NCBI GenBank assembly: GCA_913063495.1
Contig: CAJXXT010000013.1
Span: 1-51,491 of the forward strand
Direction: 5' to 3'
DNA length: 51,491 nt
Source: an uncultured Gammaproteobacteria bacterium
GTDB lineage: Bacteria > Pseudomonadota > Gammaproteobacteria > Pseudomonadales > Ketobacteraceae
Within the stretch, counting starts at the first letter, position 1. Each line of letters opens with the position of its first letter. Below the pieces are notes generated by a model. The model was not told the DNA's origin and did not search any database. It saw nothing but the letters and a program-made list of their open reading frames with translations. Below are positions 34,439 to 43,771 of this stretch, one piece after another. A program made the position numbers and the translations under genes.

Positions 34439-36304
34439 ATGAATATTGATATTGGTGGAAAAAACAAGATCTTCAATGCGGTTCTTAACATAAAGGAACT
34501 TATATGGTATGGATTTGGCCTATTGCTACTAATATTCACACCGTTCGTTTTCGTAAAAATGTTATTTGCTTGCTATGCGATTCTTGTTAAAAACAAGAAG
34601 GAATTGTTCGCATTTGGTAAAATTGATGCGGGGTTTCGTGTTTGGTATGACAAAATAGCAAAAGACTTCTATCAATATGGACGAGGTGGACATAGCTGGG
34701 ATGACGGGCTTGGGTTGACCCTTGGCGCTAGAGCTTACAATAATTGGGCGACTTATTACCTAGTTAGAGTGCTGGGTCAGTTAAAATTGGCAATGTTAGG
34801 TTATCTACTTTGGTCTATGGTTGTCATTGGTTTTGCATCTTATACTGATATTTACACGTTTTTGCTCCTCTCATTATTGCTACCTTTATCGCCCTTGATT
34901 GTGCAGATGTATACGCAATTAAACAAACCAGAGCTATTCTGGTGGTTTTTAGTGCCTTTTATTGCCTATTTTGGGTTTTCTGAGTTTGCTCTGGCCGCGG
35001 GGCTACTTTGGAGTGTTATGGCCATGGTGAATGCTGCTTCGGCATTCCTAGTGGCAGTATCAATTATGGTATCTGCATTTCTTGCACAAATATTCATTTT
35101 TGATAGTTTCTATTTAGCATCCATGTTAATTCTAGGAAGTTTCCCTGGGGCGGTTAAGTTATTATTACGCTTAATAAATATGTGGCAATCAGGTTATTTG
35201 AATGTGATTGCTAACGAGCAAAAGGGACTTTGGAATAGAGGTTTTTTCGACTTAAGTGATGAATTTGTAACCTATAGTATTTTTATGCTATCTATCTGGT
35301 GTTCTGTTGCCAATTTGGGGTACAGCTGGGTGCTTTTTATTATTATTGGCTTTCCTGCGTTAGCTATTTACTATATGAACTGGCGATTTATATACCTTAA
35401 TGATAAGCAATCATTTTTAATGTTGTATGTGGTATATTCTTTGGGCTTGTCCTATTTTTCGAATAGTTTTGGCGGTTTTGTTTTTGGTTCAATTCTTACC
35501 CTGAATTCTATTTGGATTCCCACCGGACAAATTGGGAAGTTAAGGGGGACAAAATTAGTTGTTTCTATTTTGTCGGATATCGTCAAAACGTACCCTTATC
35601 AAAAAATCATTAATATCGATTTATGCAATGCGGATCCTCTTGCTAAATCTTTTGATGTCATACCGGAAAATTCTCGTATATTATTTGTTTTGAGTGATAG
35701 GTTAAGGTCATCGCGTTATCGTCCTTGGATTGAAATGGCAAGGTTTAAGCTTGTTGAAAAAAGAATATCTTTAATAAATGATATTTATGGTGGAATGCAA
35801 ACCGACAAATTGGATAGTGTGGCGATGAGCGTTTCTGGTGATGATAAAATGGATTCGTCGATAAAGGAATGTCTAACATTATTATCAATTGACTATGTGA
35901 TTACAGTTGAAGAAACAAGTTTTCTAAATATTTCACGAAATAATATGTTCTCTTTGCTTCATCTTTCCGATGGGTATTCACAATTCTTTAATGGTATGAC
36001 CAAAGTAGGTGTTTTCCAATATCAAACTGAATCATCAGTTTCAGTAAAAGGGGCGTTACTACATTCCGTTTCACCGATTATTGAATCTGACCATGTGATA
36101 TTTGATGTGGCGGCTAAAGGTCGGCATGTTATCCCCTATATTTATAACGATAATATTTATCTTAATGATGACCAAGGTAGGCAGCTAGAAATCGAAAGCG
36201 TAAATATTTCTGCTTTAGGTGATTTGGAATTTTGTATGGTCGATTTTTGGAATCCTGGAACTTATACTCTTAATAGTAAAAAGAGACTATGGCCAACAAT
36301 ATGA
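34439..36304 (+). CDS. Polytopic membrane protein, candidate Wzy or GT-C enzyme
   Basis: The 621-residue protein has roughly ten helices to about residue 360 and then a ~260-residue soluble tail. Helix-rich stretches include FLLLSLLLPLSPLIVQMYTQ and PELFWWFLVPFIAYF; the loop HSWDDGLGLTLGARAYNNWA carries an acidic pair. The tail has strand-rich segments (IINIDLCNADPLAKSFDVIP, ESDHVIFDVAAKGRHVIPYI) typical of carbohydrate-handling domains. It sits between wzx and the epimerase, a usual place for a wzy polymerase, but the large tail fits a GT-C transferase better. No other polymerase candidate is in the locus. Confidence 0.55.
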   Translation: MNIDIGGKNKIFNAVLNIKELIWYGFGLLLLIFTPFVFVKMLFACYAILVKNKKELFAFGKIDAGFRVWYDKIAKDFYQYGRGGHSWDDGLGLTLGARAYNNWATYYLVRVLGQLKLAMLGYLLWSMVVIGFASYTDIYTFLLLSLLLPLSPLIVQMYTQLNKPELFWWFLVPFIAYFGFSEFALAAGLLWSVMAMVNAASAFLVAVSIMVSAFLAQIFIFDSFYLASMLILGSFPGAVKLLLRLINMWQSGYLNVIANEQKGLWNRGFFDLSDEFVTYSIFMLSIWCSVANLGYSWVLFIIIGFPALAIYYMNWRFIYLNDKQSFLMLYVVYSLGLSYFSNSFGGFVFGSILTLNSIWIPTGQIGKLRGTKLVVSILSDIVKTYPYQKIINIDLCNADPLAKSFDVIPENSRILFVLSDRLRSSRYRPWIEMARFKLVEKRISLINDIYGGMQTDKLDSVAMSVSGDDKMDSSIKECLTLLSIDYVITVEETSFLNISRNNMFSLLHLSDGYSQFFNGMTKVGVFQYQTESSVSVKGALLHSVSPIIESDHVIFDVAAKGRHVIPYIYNDNIYLNDDQGRQLEIESVNISALGDLEFCMVDFWNPGTYTLNSKKRLWPTI

Positions 36305-36311
36305 GAGTGCT

Positions 36312-37403
36312 ATGAAGATACTGACCGTTATTGGTGCAAGGCCCCAGTTTGTGAAGGCTGGGATGGTAAGTCGAGCAATACTGAAATCGAATTCCAAAAC
36401 TCGTCATGTTCTTGAGGAGCGAATTTGTCATACTGGTCAGCATTATGACACCAATATGAGTGATGTCTTTTTTGATGAAATGAATATTCCGAAACCACAT
36501 TACAAGCTTGGTATTGGTGGTGGTGGTCATGGAGAGATGACAGGGCGACAATTAGAGAAGATTGAGCGCATTTTGTTAGATGATAAGCCGGATGGCGTTT
36601 TGGTGTATGGTGATACCAATTCTACATTGGCGGGAGCATTGGCAGCATCAAAATTACATATTCCAGTGTTTCATGTTGAGGCTGGATTAAGGTCTTTTAA
36701 TCGAAATATGCCAGAAGAAATAAATAGAGTGTTAACGGATCATGTATCAGAAATCCTCTTTTCACCAACATTGTTGGCAAAAAAACATTTAATTAGAGAG
36801 GGGATTTGTGAAAATAGAATAAAAGTTGTTGGTGATGTTATGTATGATGCTGCAAAATTCTACGCATCGAAAGCACGTAAACCTGAATGGTTTGATGAAT
36901 TATCCGTTGAAGTAAATGATTTTGTTCTATGTACCATTCACCGAGCTGAGAATACTGATGATATTGAGCGCTTACGCTCGATATTTCGGGGCCTTCAACG
37001 ATGTGGCAAGCCCATTATTTTACCCCTTCACCCAAGAACTAAAGGGCTTATAGAAAATCTTAATTTGGAAATGTCTAATATCCATATAGTAGACCCCGTT
37101 GGGTATTTGGAGATGTTATGGCTGGAAGTTAACTGTAATCTGGTTGCTACGGATTCTGGAGGCGTGCAGAAAGAAGCTTTTTTTCAGGGTAAACCTTGTA
37201 TTACTATGAGGGGTGAAACTGAATGGGTTGAGTTAGTGGATGCGGGGGTTAATATTTTGGTGGGAGCTGATGAGAATGAAATAGTTAACGCTATTAGTTC
37301 TGATCGGTGGAATAGTATACAAGGTGATTTTTATGGAAATGGAAATACTGCAGAAAAAATAGTTAACATCATATTAGCTTCACTTATCGGGGTTACGCAA
37401 TGA
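36312..37403 (+). CDS. wbpI: UDP-sugar 2-epimerase, WbpI/WecB family
   Basis: ATG 36312 gives the family start MKILTVIGARPQFVKAGMVS; the longer frame from 36219 lies inside the previous gene. The 363-residue protein has DGVLVYGDTNSTLAGALAA, VFHVEAGLRSFNRNMPEEIN and TDSGGVQKEAFF, all conserved in non-hydrolysing UDP-HexNAc 2-epimerases. With WbpB, WbpD and WbpE homologues nearby, the likely reaction is C2 epimerisation of UDP-GlcNAc3NAcA to UDP-ManNAc3NAcA (WbpI) rather than plain UDP-ManNAc synthesis (WecB). Confidence 0.8.
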   Translation: MKILTVIGARPQFVKAGMVSRAILKSNSKTRHVLEERICHTGQHYDTNMSDVFFDEMNIPKPHYKLGIGGGGHGEMTGRQLEKIERILLDDKPDGVLVYGDTNSTLAGALAASKLHIPVFHVEAGLRSFNRNMPEEINRVLTDHVSEILFSPTLLAKKHLIREGICENRIKVVGDVMYDAAKFYASKARKPEWFDELSVEVNDFVLCTIHRAENTDDIERLRSIFRGLQRCGKPIILPLHPRTKGLIENLNLEMSNIHIVDPVGYLEMLWLEVNCNLVATDSGGVQKEAFFQGKPCITMRGETEWVELVDAGVNILVGADENEIVNAISSDRWNSIQGDFYGNGNTAEKIVNIILASLIGVTQ

Positions 37404-37443
37404 TATTCCATTCACTTCGTTTCTTGTATTTGACGAAATTTCT

Positions 37444-38535
37444 ATGAAGAAGCACATCGTGCTAATAGCAGGAGTCATTGGAGGGGCGGAAAAACGTTTC
37501 TTCGACATATTTCGTGCTTCTTATGAACGGGATTCTGATGTATTTTTGGTTATATCCAGTGGGTTGTTGTCATTTTTCAAATCAGAGTATGATTTGAAAA
37601 AATACCAGAATAATATAATTACAATAGAGTTAGACGATTGGTCTCCTATAAAATTCATATTCAAATTCTACAATCAGATTTTAAGGCGGTCTGACCCGTT
37701 AGATGTATTTCATTATCCAACAAAGCCATTGTTTTTCCTGCATTTGTTGACTCGCAGAAAGTTCACAATATCTTTGTGTAACTGTCATGCTTCACCAAGT
37801 CTATCACTTGTGAATAAGCCATTGCTATTACAGTACTTCGCTATATTTTTTGCCGAAAAGATTGATGTTCTTAATCCTGAAATACATGCTGATGTTATCG
37901 CTAAACTCCCGAAGTTGATTGACAAAATTAGCCTAACTCCGGGTGGTACCTTTGTATACCCATGTGATTTTGATATTCAAGTAAAGGATCGGGTATTTTC
38001 ATATGTCGGACGACTCGAAAAAGATAAAGGGTTGGATGTGATGTTTAAAATTATTCCATGGATTCACAAAATTGATAGCTCGATATCGTTCGAAATTTAT
38101 GGAGAAGGAGCCTTGAGAGGGGAAGTTGAAGAAAAAGTAAGAAGCTTGCAGGCTTTGGGGATGAACGTTGATTACCATGGTTATGTGGAAATTAGAGAAG
38201 TGTTAAGAAAAATATGGTGTGTTTTTTCATTACAAACAATCACAAATTTCCCATCGAGAGTGGTAGCCGAATCATTGCTGAATGGGTGTGAAGTGATTGT
38301 TTTGGATTCAGGTGATAGCCGAAACTTTGGAGATCCAAGTGGACTTTATTATTTGAAAAATGATTTGAGTGACCTTGAGGTTGTCGTAAAGGGAGTTGTG
38401 TCACGCCTTTCCTATACTAATACTAATTCAATGAGAGAAATAGCGCAGAGTGCCACACATGAATTTTGTTCTGAAAGTTATATTGATTACTTTCAACAAA
38501 TATTTTCTAGCGATTACCAATCAACCCTCGAATAA
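37444..38535 (+). CDS. Family 4-like glycosyltransferase 2
   Basis: The 363-residue protein has a short GT-B layout: IVLIAGVIGGAEKRFFDIF at the start, FSYVGRLEKDKGLDVMFKII in the middle and NFPSRVVAESLLNGCEVIVLD as the donor site. The usual E-x(7)-E is present only as a partial match (SRVVAESLLNG). It ends 27 bp before the convergent wbpD gene. Acts on an undefined sugar of the repeat unit. It is the last + strand gene of the main polysaccharide run. Confidence 0.75.
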   Translation: MKKHIVLIAGVIGGAEKRFFDIFRASYERDSDVFLVISSGLLSFFKSEYDLKKYQNNIITIELDDWSPIKFIFKFYNQILRRSDPLDVFHYPTKPLFFLHLLTRRKFTISLCNCHASPSLSLVNKPLLLQYFAIFFAEKIDVLNPEIHADVIAKLPKLIDKISLTPGGTFVYPCDFDIQVKDRVFSYVGRLEKDKGLDVMFKIIPWIHKIDSSISFEIYGEGALRGEVEEKVRSLQALGMNVDYHGYVEIREVLRKIWCVFSLQTITNFPSRVVAESLLNGCEVIVLDSGDSRNFGDPSGLYYLKNDLSDLEVVVKGVVSRLSYTNTNSMREIAQSATHEFCSESYIDYFQQIFSSDYQSTLE

Positions 38536-38562
38536 GTTGACTTAATCGATTTTTATATTTGG

Positions 38563-39144
38563 TTATGTGTTCTTTGTAAGAATACTGTTTTCTAACGTGT
38601 AGACTGCACCGGTATTTTTACAGATCACTGAACCATCGCCTACTAGCGGAAGGTCAAGTTGTTCTCCAAATTCACTCATCCAACCCTTTTGTTTAGCAGG
38701 CACCCCTAGCATGAGCGAGTAGGGTTTTACACTTTTGTTGACAACTGCTCCTGCACCAATAAAAGCAAATTCACCGACAGTCACTCCACAGACAATCGTA
38801 CAATTAGCGCCAAGAGTTGCACCCCTTTCAATAATGGTGTCTTGATAGTCATCTTTTCGCGATATAGTTGATCGCGGGTTGTAGACGTTTGTGAATACCA
38901 CGCTGGGCCCACAAAAGACATCGTCTTTAAGTGTAACGTTGTCATATACAGAAACGTTGTTTTGGATTTTTACGTTAGAGCCAATATCAACTCTATTTCC
39001 AATAAATACATTTTGACCTAAAGAACATCGTTCTCCAATATTTGCGCCGGAACTGATGTGTGTCCAGTGCCAAATCCTTGTATCTCGGCCGATATTTGCG
39101 CCATCATCAACAATAGCTGATGGATGTGCAGAGTATGTAGTCAT
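38563..39144 (-). CDS. wbpD: WbpD-like UDP-3-amino-sugar N-acetyltransferase
   Basis: The 193-residue protein is a left-handed beta-helix acyltransferase of hexapeptide repeats ([24 protein letters not shown]-type turns, [20 protein letters not shown]). This pattern, including IWHW and GVPAKQKGW, matches WbpD/WlbB, which acetylates the 3-amino group of UDP-GlcNAc3NA using acetyl-CoA. Its ATG overlaps the wbpB stop by 4 bp, so the two enzymes are coupled. The pair is on the opposite strand to wbpI and wbpE. Confidence 0.85.
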   Translation of the reverse strand: MTTYSAHPSAIVDDGANIGRDTRIWHWTHISSGANIGERCSLGQNVFIGNRVDIGSNVKIQNNVSVYDNVTLKDDVFCGPSVVFTNVYNPRSTISRKDDYQDTIIERGATLGANCTIVCGVTVGEFAFIGAGAVVNKSVKPYSLMLGVPAKQKGWMSEFGEQLDLPLVGDGSVICKNTGAVYTLENSILTKNT

Positions 39145-40091
39145 AATTTTTTTGCTGCAAAAGGGTGTAATGTGGACGGGTTGACGTTTATTTTTGTGTT
39201 CCTTATATCGTGAACGGTTTGAATGGCAACTCTGGCATCATCACAACCAAAGCCTTCACCATCCAAAATTTGTTTGTAGCTTTCGGTATGAAGATCAGTA
39301 AATCCACCAGAAAATTCTATTTCTTTATTATCAATAGAAATTGATCGATGCGTTCGTTGGTCTTTTTCTTGACAGCTTTGAGGTAAGTCACTTTCGTCTA
39401 TAGATAAAAACCATCTAACTCTGGCTTTCTTGTATTCTAGGTACCCTGATGATTTTTGTTGTGTGTATAAATGCACCTCATTCCTTTGTAGGTCGCCAAA
39501 CAGCCAACTTAACATGTCAAAAAAATGGACACCGATATTGGTTGCAATTCCACCTGACTTTGATTCGTCCCCTTTCCAAGATGACAAGTACCATTTCCCT
39601 CTTGAGGTGATGTAAGTGAGATCCACTTCATATTTATTTTCGTTATTTGACGCATCTATTTCTTTTTTGACCTGAATTAATGATGGGTGGAGCCTGAGTT
39701 GAAGTATGTTAAAAACTCTGCGCCCAGTTGATGCCTCAATTTCTTGTAAGGCATCTAAATTCCACGGGTTTAACACCATCGGCTTCTCACATATTGCATC
39801 AGCTCCGGATCGAAAGGCAAAACGAACATGGGCATCATGTAGGTAATTCGGAGAACAAATTGATATCAAATCAGCAGAGCTCTTGGGGTTTTTGCGATAT
39901 ATTTTGTCAATATGGCGGTCAAAACGTTCAAACTCCGTAAAGAAGCGGGCGTTTGGAAAGTAAGAATCAATAATACCAACGGAGTCACTTATATCGAGCG
40001 CAGCGATAAGGTTGTTTCCGGTGTCTTTGATGGCTTTCATGTGACGTGGTGCTATGTAACCGGCAGCGCCGATAAGTGCAAAATTTTTCAC
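39141..40091 (-). CDS. wbpB: WbpB-like NAD-dependent 3-dehydrogenase
   Basis: The 316-residue Gfo/Idh/MocA-type enzyme starts with GTG at 40091; [20 protein letters not shown] is the WbpB/WlbA signature and contains the NAD-binding turn. [32 protein letters not shown] (EKP motif) and [14 protein letters not shown] (catalytic His/Asp region) follow. It should oxidise UDP-GlcNAcA at C3, giving the keto substrate of the WbpE-like enzyme. It leads the two-gene minus-strand operon. Confidence 0.9.
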   Translation of the reverse strand: MKNFALIGAAGYIAPRHMKAIKDTGNNLIAALDISDSVGIIDSYFPNARFFTEFERFDRHIDKIYRKNPKSSADLISICSPNYLHDAHVRFAFRSGADAICEKPMVLNPWNLDALQEIEASTGRRVFNILQLRLHPSLIQVKKEIDASNNENKYEVDLTYITSRGKWYLSSWKGDESKSGGIATNIGVHFFDMLSWLFGDLQRNEVHLYTQQKSSGYLEYKKARVRWFLSIDESDLPQSCQEKDQRTHRSISIDNKEIEFSGGFTDLHTESYKQILDGEGFGCDDARVAIQTVHDIRNTKINVNPSTLHPFAAKKL

Positions 40092-40283
40092 CGTTATATC
40101 TACCGTAATAGTTTGTTATTAATAGAAAAGATAGCATAGATATGAAATCTTTTTAGTAAATGAGCTGTTATATCTACATATCACGTAAATGTAGCTTGTG
40201 AAGTGGAAAGGGAGGCAGTAGACAACTATAGTTCGGGCAAGCCACTAAAAGATTAACCGTGAAATTTTAGGCCTTAGTACACA

Positions 40284-42284
40284 GTGACAAATGTAAATAC
40301 TCATTACAGGACAGACATAGAAGGTTTACGCGCCATAGCTATACTTTTCGTTGTGGCCGCCCATGTCGAGTTTCCTTGGTTTAGTGGTGGATTTGTTGGA
40401 GTTGATGTTTTTTTTGTCATGTCTGGTTATTTGATCACGAGTTTGTTGTTGAAAGAATATCAACTTAGTGGAAAGGTCAATTTTTTCGGTTTTTATGCAG
40501 CCCGTTTAAGGCGCTTGCTGCCAGCCTTGCTGTTTATGTTACTAGCGACATCTGTTGCAGCGGTGTATTTGTTATCACCTTTCGAACAAGGGGTGCAGGC
40601 AAAAACGGCGGGATATGCATCGGTATGGCTTAGCAATATGCAATTTTCATTGGAAGAACTGGATTACTTTGCACCTATTGCAACAGAAAATATGTATTTA
40701 CACACTTGGTCTCTTGGTGTCGAGGAGCAATTTTATTTGATATGGCCAGTGTTGATTTTGTTATTTTTGGGTGCTTGGTCAGGGGAGGGCAGACAACCAA
40801 GGTTTAATTGGCTCGTCATTATGATGGCTGGTGTGGTAGTGGTATTCTTTACGTTATCGGTATATTTGTCTTATTCCCAACCTGCCTTTGGTTTTTATCT
40901 AATGTCTTCAAGAGCGTGGCAATTTGCGCTAGGGGCTCTTGTGTTGCTATGTGCGGTATTATCGAGGGATAAGGTTGTCAGTCTTGATAAGCTGACATGG
41001 TCAGCTAAAACTAGCTTTCTTCTTCATGCTGGCGGATGGGTTGGGCTGATTGGTATTACTAGTTCAGCAATTTTTATGCATTCAAACATGACATATCCAG
41101 GTTTTTGGGCGCTATTTCCCTCCATTGGTACGGCATTGATTTTGGTAGCGGGGGCGGGAAAAACACGCACCATGCTAACAATGCTGCTTTCTATTAAACC
41201 TTTACAGTGGATAGGTAGAGTTTCTTATTCTTGGTATTTATGGCACTGGTCAATTTTGGTATTGGGGGAGAAAATCTTCCAATACGATGGGTTGATAGAA
41301 AAATGTGTGCTGGTGTTAGTCGCACTTCTGTTAGCTGTGTTTTCGTATTTTGCTGTCGAATCTCCGATAAGAAAAAGCCGATACCTTATTGAACGCCCGG
41401 TGTTTACAATGATCTTGGCATCATGTTTGATGATTTTGAGTTTTTGCTTAACTCTGTTTTGGGCATCATCCGCCAAAGAGTGGGTTAATCAACCAGAGCA
41501 GCGTATATTCAGCAAAGTGCATGCTGATAAACCGATAACATACTCAATGGGGTGTGATCAGTGGTATCACAGTGCAGAGTTAAAATTCTGCATATTTGGC
41601 GATGTAGAAGCTGAGCACGTGGCAATTTTGATCGGAGACAGTATTGGAGCACAGTGGTCTCCAGCGTTAGCGCAGCGTTATGTTAAAACTAATTGGAAGT
41701 TTATAGTTATCACAAAATCATCCTGCCCGATGATTGACGAGCCATTTTTCTATAAACGTATTGGCCGAGAATATACGGAATGTAGCGAATGGCGTCACAC
41801 CGCTGTGCAGTGGATGAAAGATAATAAACCTGACATTGTTTTTATGGGATCTGCAGCAACTGGATTTAAGAAGAATCAGTGGATTGGCGGTACTACTAGA
41901 ATACTCGATGAAATAGCCAGTTCCGTGGCTAGTATCTATATTCTTCGTTCCACACCCACTGTTCCTTTTGATGGCCCTGCTTGCTTATCACGTAAGGAAT
42001 GGCAGCAGCAGGGGTTGCCATCCTGGCTTCCAATAAATACAACATGTGATTCTATTTTGGACGACCCTTATGCAGATAAGGTTTATCAATGGCTAGAAGA
42101 ATCTGCTCAAAATTTTGATAATGTGAAGGTTCTGAATATGAACCCTATTGTGTGTCCAGAGAATCGGTGTGCAGCTATTCAAAGCGGGCGAGCTGTTTTT
42201 AGGGATAATATGCACCTTTCAAAGAGCTATGTCTGGTCAATTGCCGATAAGCTTTTTGATGAAATGAGATCTAAGCAGCGTTAG
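40284..42284 (+). CDS. Acyltransferase-3 with C-terminal SGNH domain
   Basis: The 666-residue protein starts with GTG. Residues 1-~395 are an acyltransferase-3 membrane domain (YRTDIEGLRAIAILFVVAAH with His27; FVGVDVFFVMSGYLI; HTWSLGVEEQFYLIWP; SYSWYLWHWSILVLG). The C-terminal part is an SGNH hydrolase-like domain with AILIGDSIGAQW (Ser453) and RDNMHLS (Asp641, His644). Such OafA/PatB-like fusions O-acetylate surface sugars on the periplasmic side. It ends the polysaccharide locus; its 3' end abuts the convergent trmA stop with no gap. Confidence 0.9.
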   Translation: MTNVNTHYRTDIEGLRAIAILFVVAAHVEFPWFSGGFVGVDVFFVMSGYLITSLLLKEYQLSGKVNFFGFYAARLRRLLPALLFMLLATSVAAVYLLSPFEQGVQAKTAGYASVWLSNMQFSLEELDYFAPIATENMYLHTWSLGVEEQFYLIWPVLILLFLGAWSGEGRQPRFNWLVIMMAGVVVVFFTLSVYLSYSQPAFGFYLMSSRAWQFALGALVLLCAVLSRDKVVSLDKLTWSAKTSFLLHAGGWVGLIGITSSAIFMHSNMTYPGFWALFPSIGTALILVAGAGKTRTMLTMLLSIKPLQWIGRVSYSWYLWHWSILVLGEKIFQYDGLIEKCVLVLVALLLAVFSYFAVESPIRKSRYLIERPVFTMILASCLMILSFCLTLFWASSAKEWVNQPEQRIFSKVHADKPITYSMGCDQWYHSAELKFCIFGDVEAEHVAILIGDSIGAQWSPALAQRYVKTNWKFIVITKSSCPMIDEPFFYKRIGREYTECSEWRHTAVQWMKDNKPDIVFMGSAATGFKKNQWIGGTTRILDEIASSVASIYILRSTPTVPFDGPACLSRKEWQQQGLPSWLPINTTCDSILDDPYADKVYQWLEESAQNFDNVKVLNMNPIVCPENRCAAIQSGRAVFRDNMHLSKSYVWSIADKLFDEMRSKQR

Positions 42285-43370
42285 TTAAATCTTCCGCCTC
42301 AACAAAACCCCTGACTCCACATGATGCGTATACGGAAATTGATCAAACACCGCATAGCGCTCAATACTATGTGTATCACTTAACATCTCGACATTCTGTT
42401 TCAACGTCTCAGGGTTACAGGAGATATAAATAATATTGTCATAAGCCTGAATCATTTTCACCGACTCTTCATCCAATCCAGCTCTCGGAGGGTCAACCAA
42501 CACCGTCTGAAAATCATAACTATCCAAATCGATCTCTTTTAAGCGCCGAAACTCGCGCTCCTTATTCATCGCCTGAGTAAACTCTTCTGCAGACATACGG
42601 ACAAATTCAAGGTTCTGAATACCATTGATCTCTTTATTATATTGAGCAGCTCTAACTGAAGTCTTAGAGATTTCGGTCGCAAGTACTTGCTTAAACTCAC
42701 TGGCCAACGCGATTGAAAAGTTACCATTGCCACAATACAGCTCTAGCAGGTCGCCGCTTAACTCTTTTGACACGTCTGTAGCCCAAGTCAGCATCTTTTC
42801 ATTCATTTTGGCGTTAGGTTGGGTAAAACCACCTTCAATCTGCTGGTATTTGAGCTTCTTGTCTGCAACAGTGAGTTCTTCTAATACCCAATCTCGCTCC
42901 AACACCACTTTCTGTTTTCTGGAACGCCCAATAAGAAAAATATCGAGCTGTTGCTGTAGGTCTTTCGCTGCAGCCTCCCAATTTTCATTAACCGGCTTAT
43001 GGTAGATCAACGTAACCAACGCTTCACCTGAAAGGGTAGTAAGAAACTCTATTTGAAACAGCTTTTTACTGAGGCAGACATCACGATTGATCGCTTCCAT
43101 TAAACGCGGCATGAGCTCGTTAATGCGCTTTGAGGCGATAGGGAATTCAGTGACTTCGTGGGGGTCTTTACTCTTACCCCGTTCAAACATGGCGTAAAAA
43201 CAGCCTCGTTGTGTCTGCCAGATGCGAAACTCGGTACGATAACGAAAATGTAATGCCTCACTGGTGAAAACTTCCAGTTCCGGAATACGGATGTCTGTGA
43301 ATAAGTTCTTTATTTCAGTGATTTTGGTTTCAAGCTGAGCATCGTAAGTACTAGGATCTGGGCTGAACAT
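42285..43370 (-). CDS. trmA: tRNA (uracil-5-)-methyltransferase
   Basis: This enzyme makes ribothymidine at position 54 of tRNA using SAM. The 361-residue length and motifs (GFTQPNAKMNEKML, LLELYCGNGNFSIALA, VLVDPPRAGLDEES, YISCNPETLKQNV with the catalytic Cys) match TrmA. ATG 43370 (MFSPDPSTYDAQLETKI) is chosen; an in-frame TTG at 43400 adds ten residues unlike the family. Its stop is directly adjacent to that of the convergent acyltransferase. Confidence 0.95.
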   Translation of the reverse strand: MFSPDPSTYDAQLETKITEIKNLFTDIRIPELEVFTSEALHFRYRTEFRIWQTQRGCFYAMFERGKSKDPHEVTEFPIASKRINELMPRLMEAINRDVCLSKKLFQIEFLTTLSGEALVTLIYHKPVNENWEAAAKDLQQQLDIFLIGRSRKQKVVLERDWVLEELTVADKKLKYQQIEGGFTQPNAKMNEKMLTWATDVSKELSGDLLELYCGNGNFSIALASEFKQVLATEISKTSVRAAQYNKEINGIQNLEFVRMSAEEFTQAMNKEREFRRLKEIDLDSYDFQTVLVDPPRAGLDEESVKMIQAYDNIIYISCNPETLKQNVEMLSDTHSIERYAVFDQFPYTHHVESGVLLRRKI

Positions 43371-43771
43371 GGCGTTTCCGGTGTGCTGTTTAAACGGCAA
43401 ATATGGGGTTCTATATAAAGGCGCGCATTATAAGGGATATTGAAGGAATTAGGGGAGGTGAGTGGTGGGAAAAGGGCGTTTTAGCGTGATATTGTCAAAT
43501 GACTGAAGGGTGTTGTCCCTATTTATACATGTACTTCAATGAGTTATTTTGGTTAGGTCAAAAAATAAGCAGTTTGCTCTAGCCCTTACCGCTGCTAACG
43601 TAGTGACACTTCTACATCGGAACTCACAGAGTTATCCACAGAAAATGTGGTTAACTTTGATTGTGAATAACCTGCTTGTGAATAAGTCGTAATACAAATG
43701 GGTTGGAATGTGAATAACTTTCTTTAATGTTAAAAGTTACTCACATTCCAAGGAGCATCATTACGGGAACA
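43371..43771. other. 400-bp gap with clustered DnaA boxes
   Basis: No gene is seen. Bases 43632-43717 hold four exact TTATNCACA DnaA-box matches: 43632-43640 on +, and 43662-43670, 43677-43685, 43709-43717 on -, plus a one-mismatch copy at 43646-43654 on -. The remaining left part contains the presumed trmA promoter region and nothing else recognisable. Confidence 0.6.
43703..43751. repeat. 19-bp inverted repeat, one mismatch
   Basis: Arms 43703-43721 and 43733-43751 pair over 19 positions with a single mismatch and an 11-nt loop. The left arm contains one DnaA box. The repeat lies 20 bp past the stop of the minus-strand gene ending at 43772 and could act as its terminator, but no U-run follows on that strand. 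Confidence 0.65.

Noticed and set aside
40214-40221. GGCAGTAG resembling an ops/JUMPstart element
   Set aside because: It differs from GGCGGTAG and no further JUMPstart sequence surrounds it.
43632-43717. Chromosomal oriC
   Set aside because: DnaA boxes are clustered, but no dnaA/dnaN/gidA neighbour and no clear AT-rich 13-mer array is seen; origin function is left as only one of several options.
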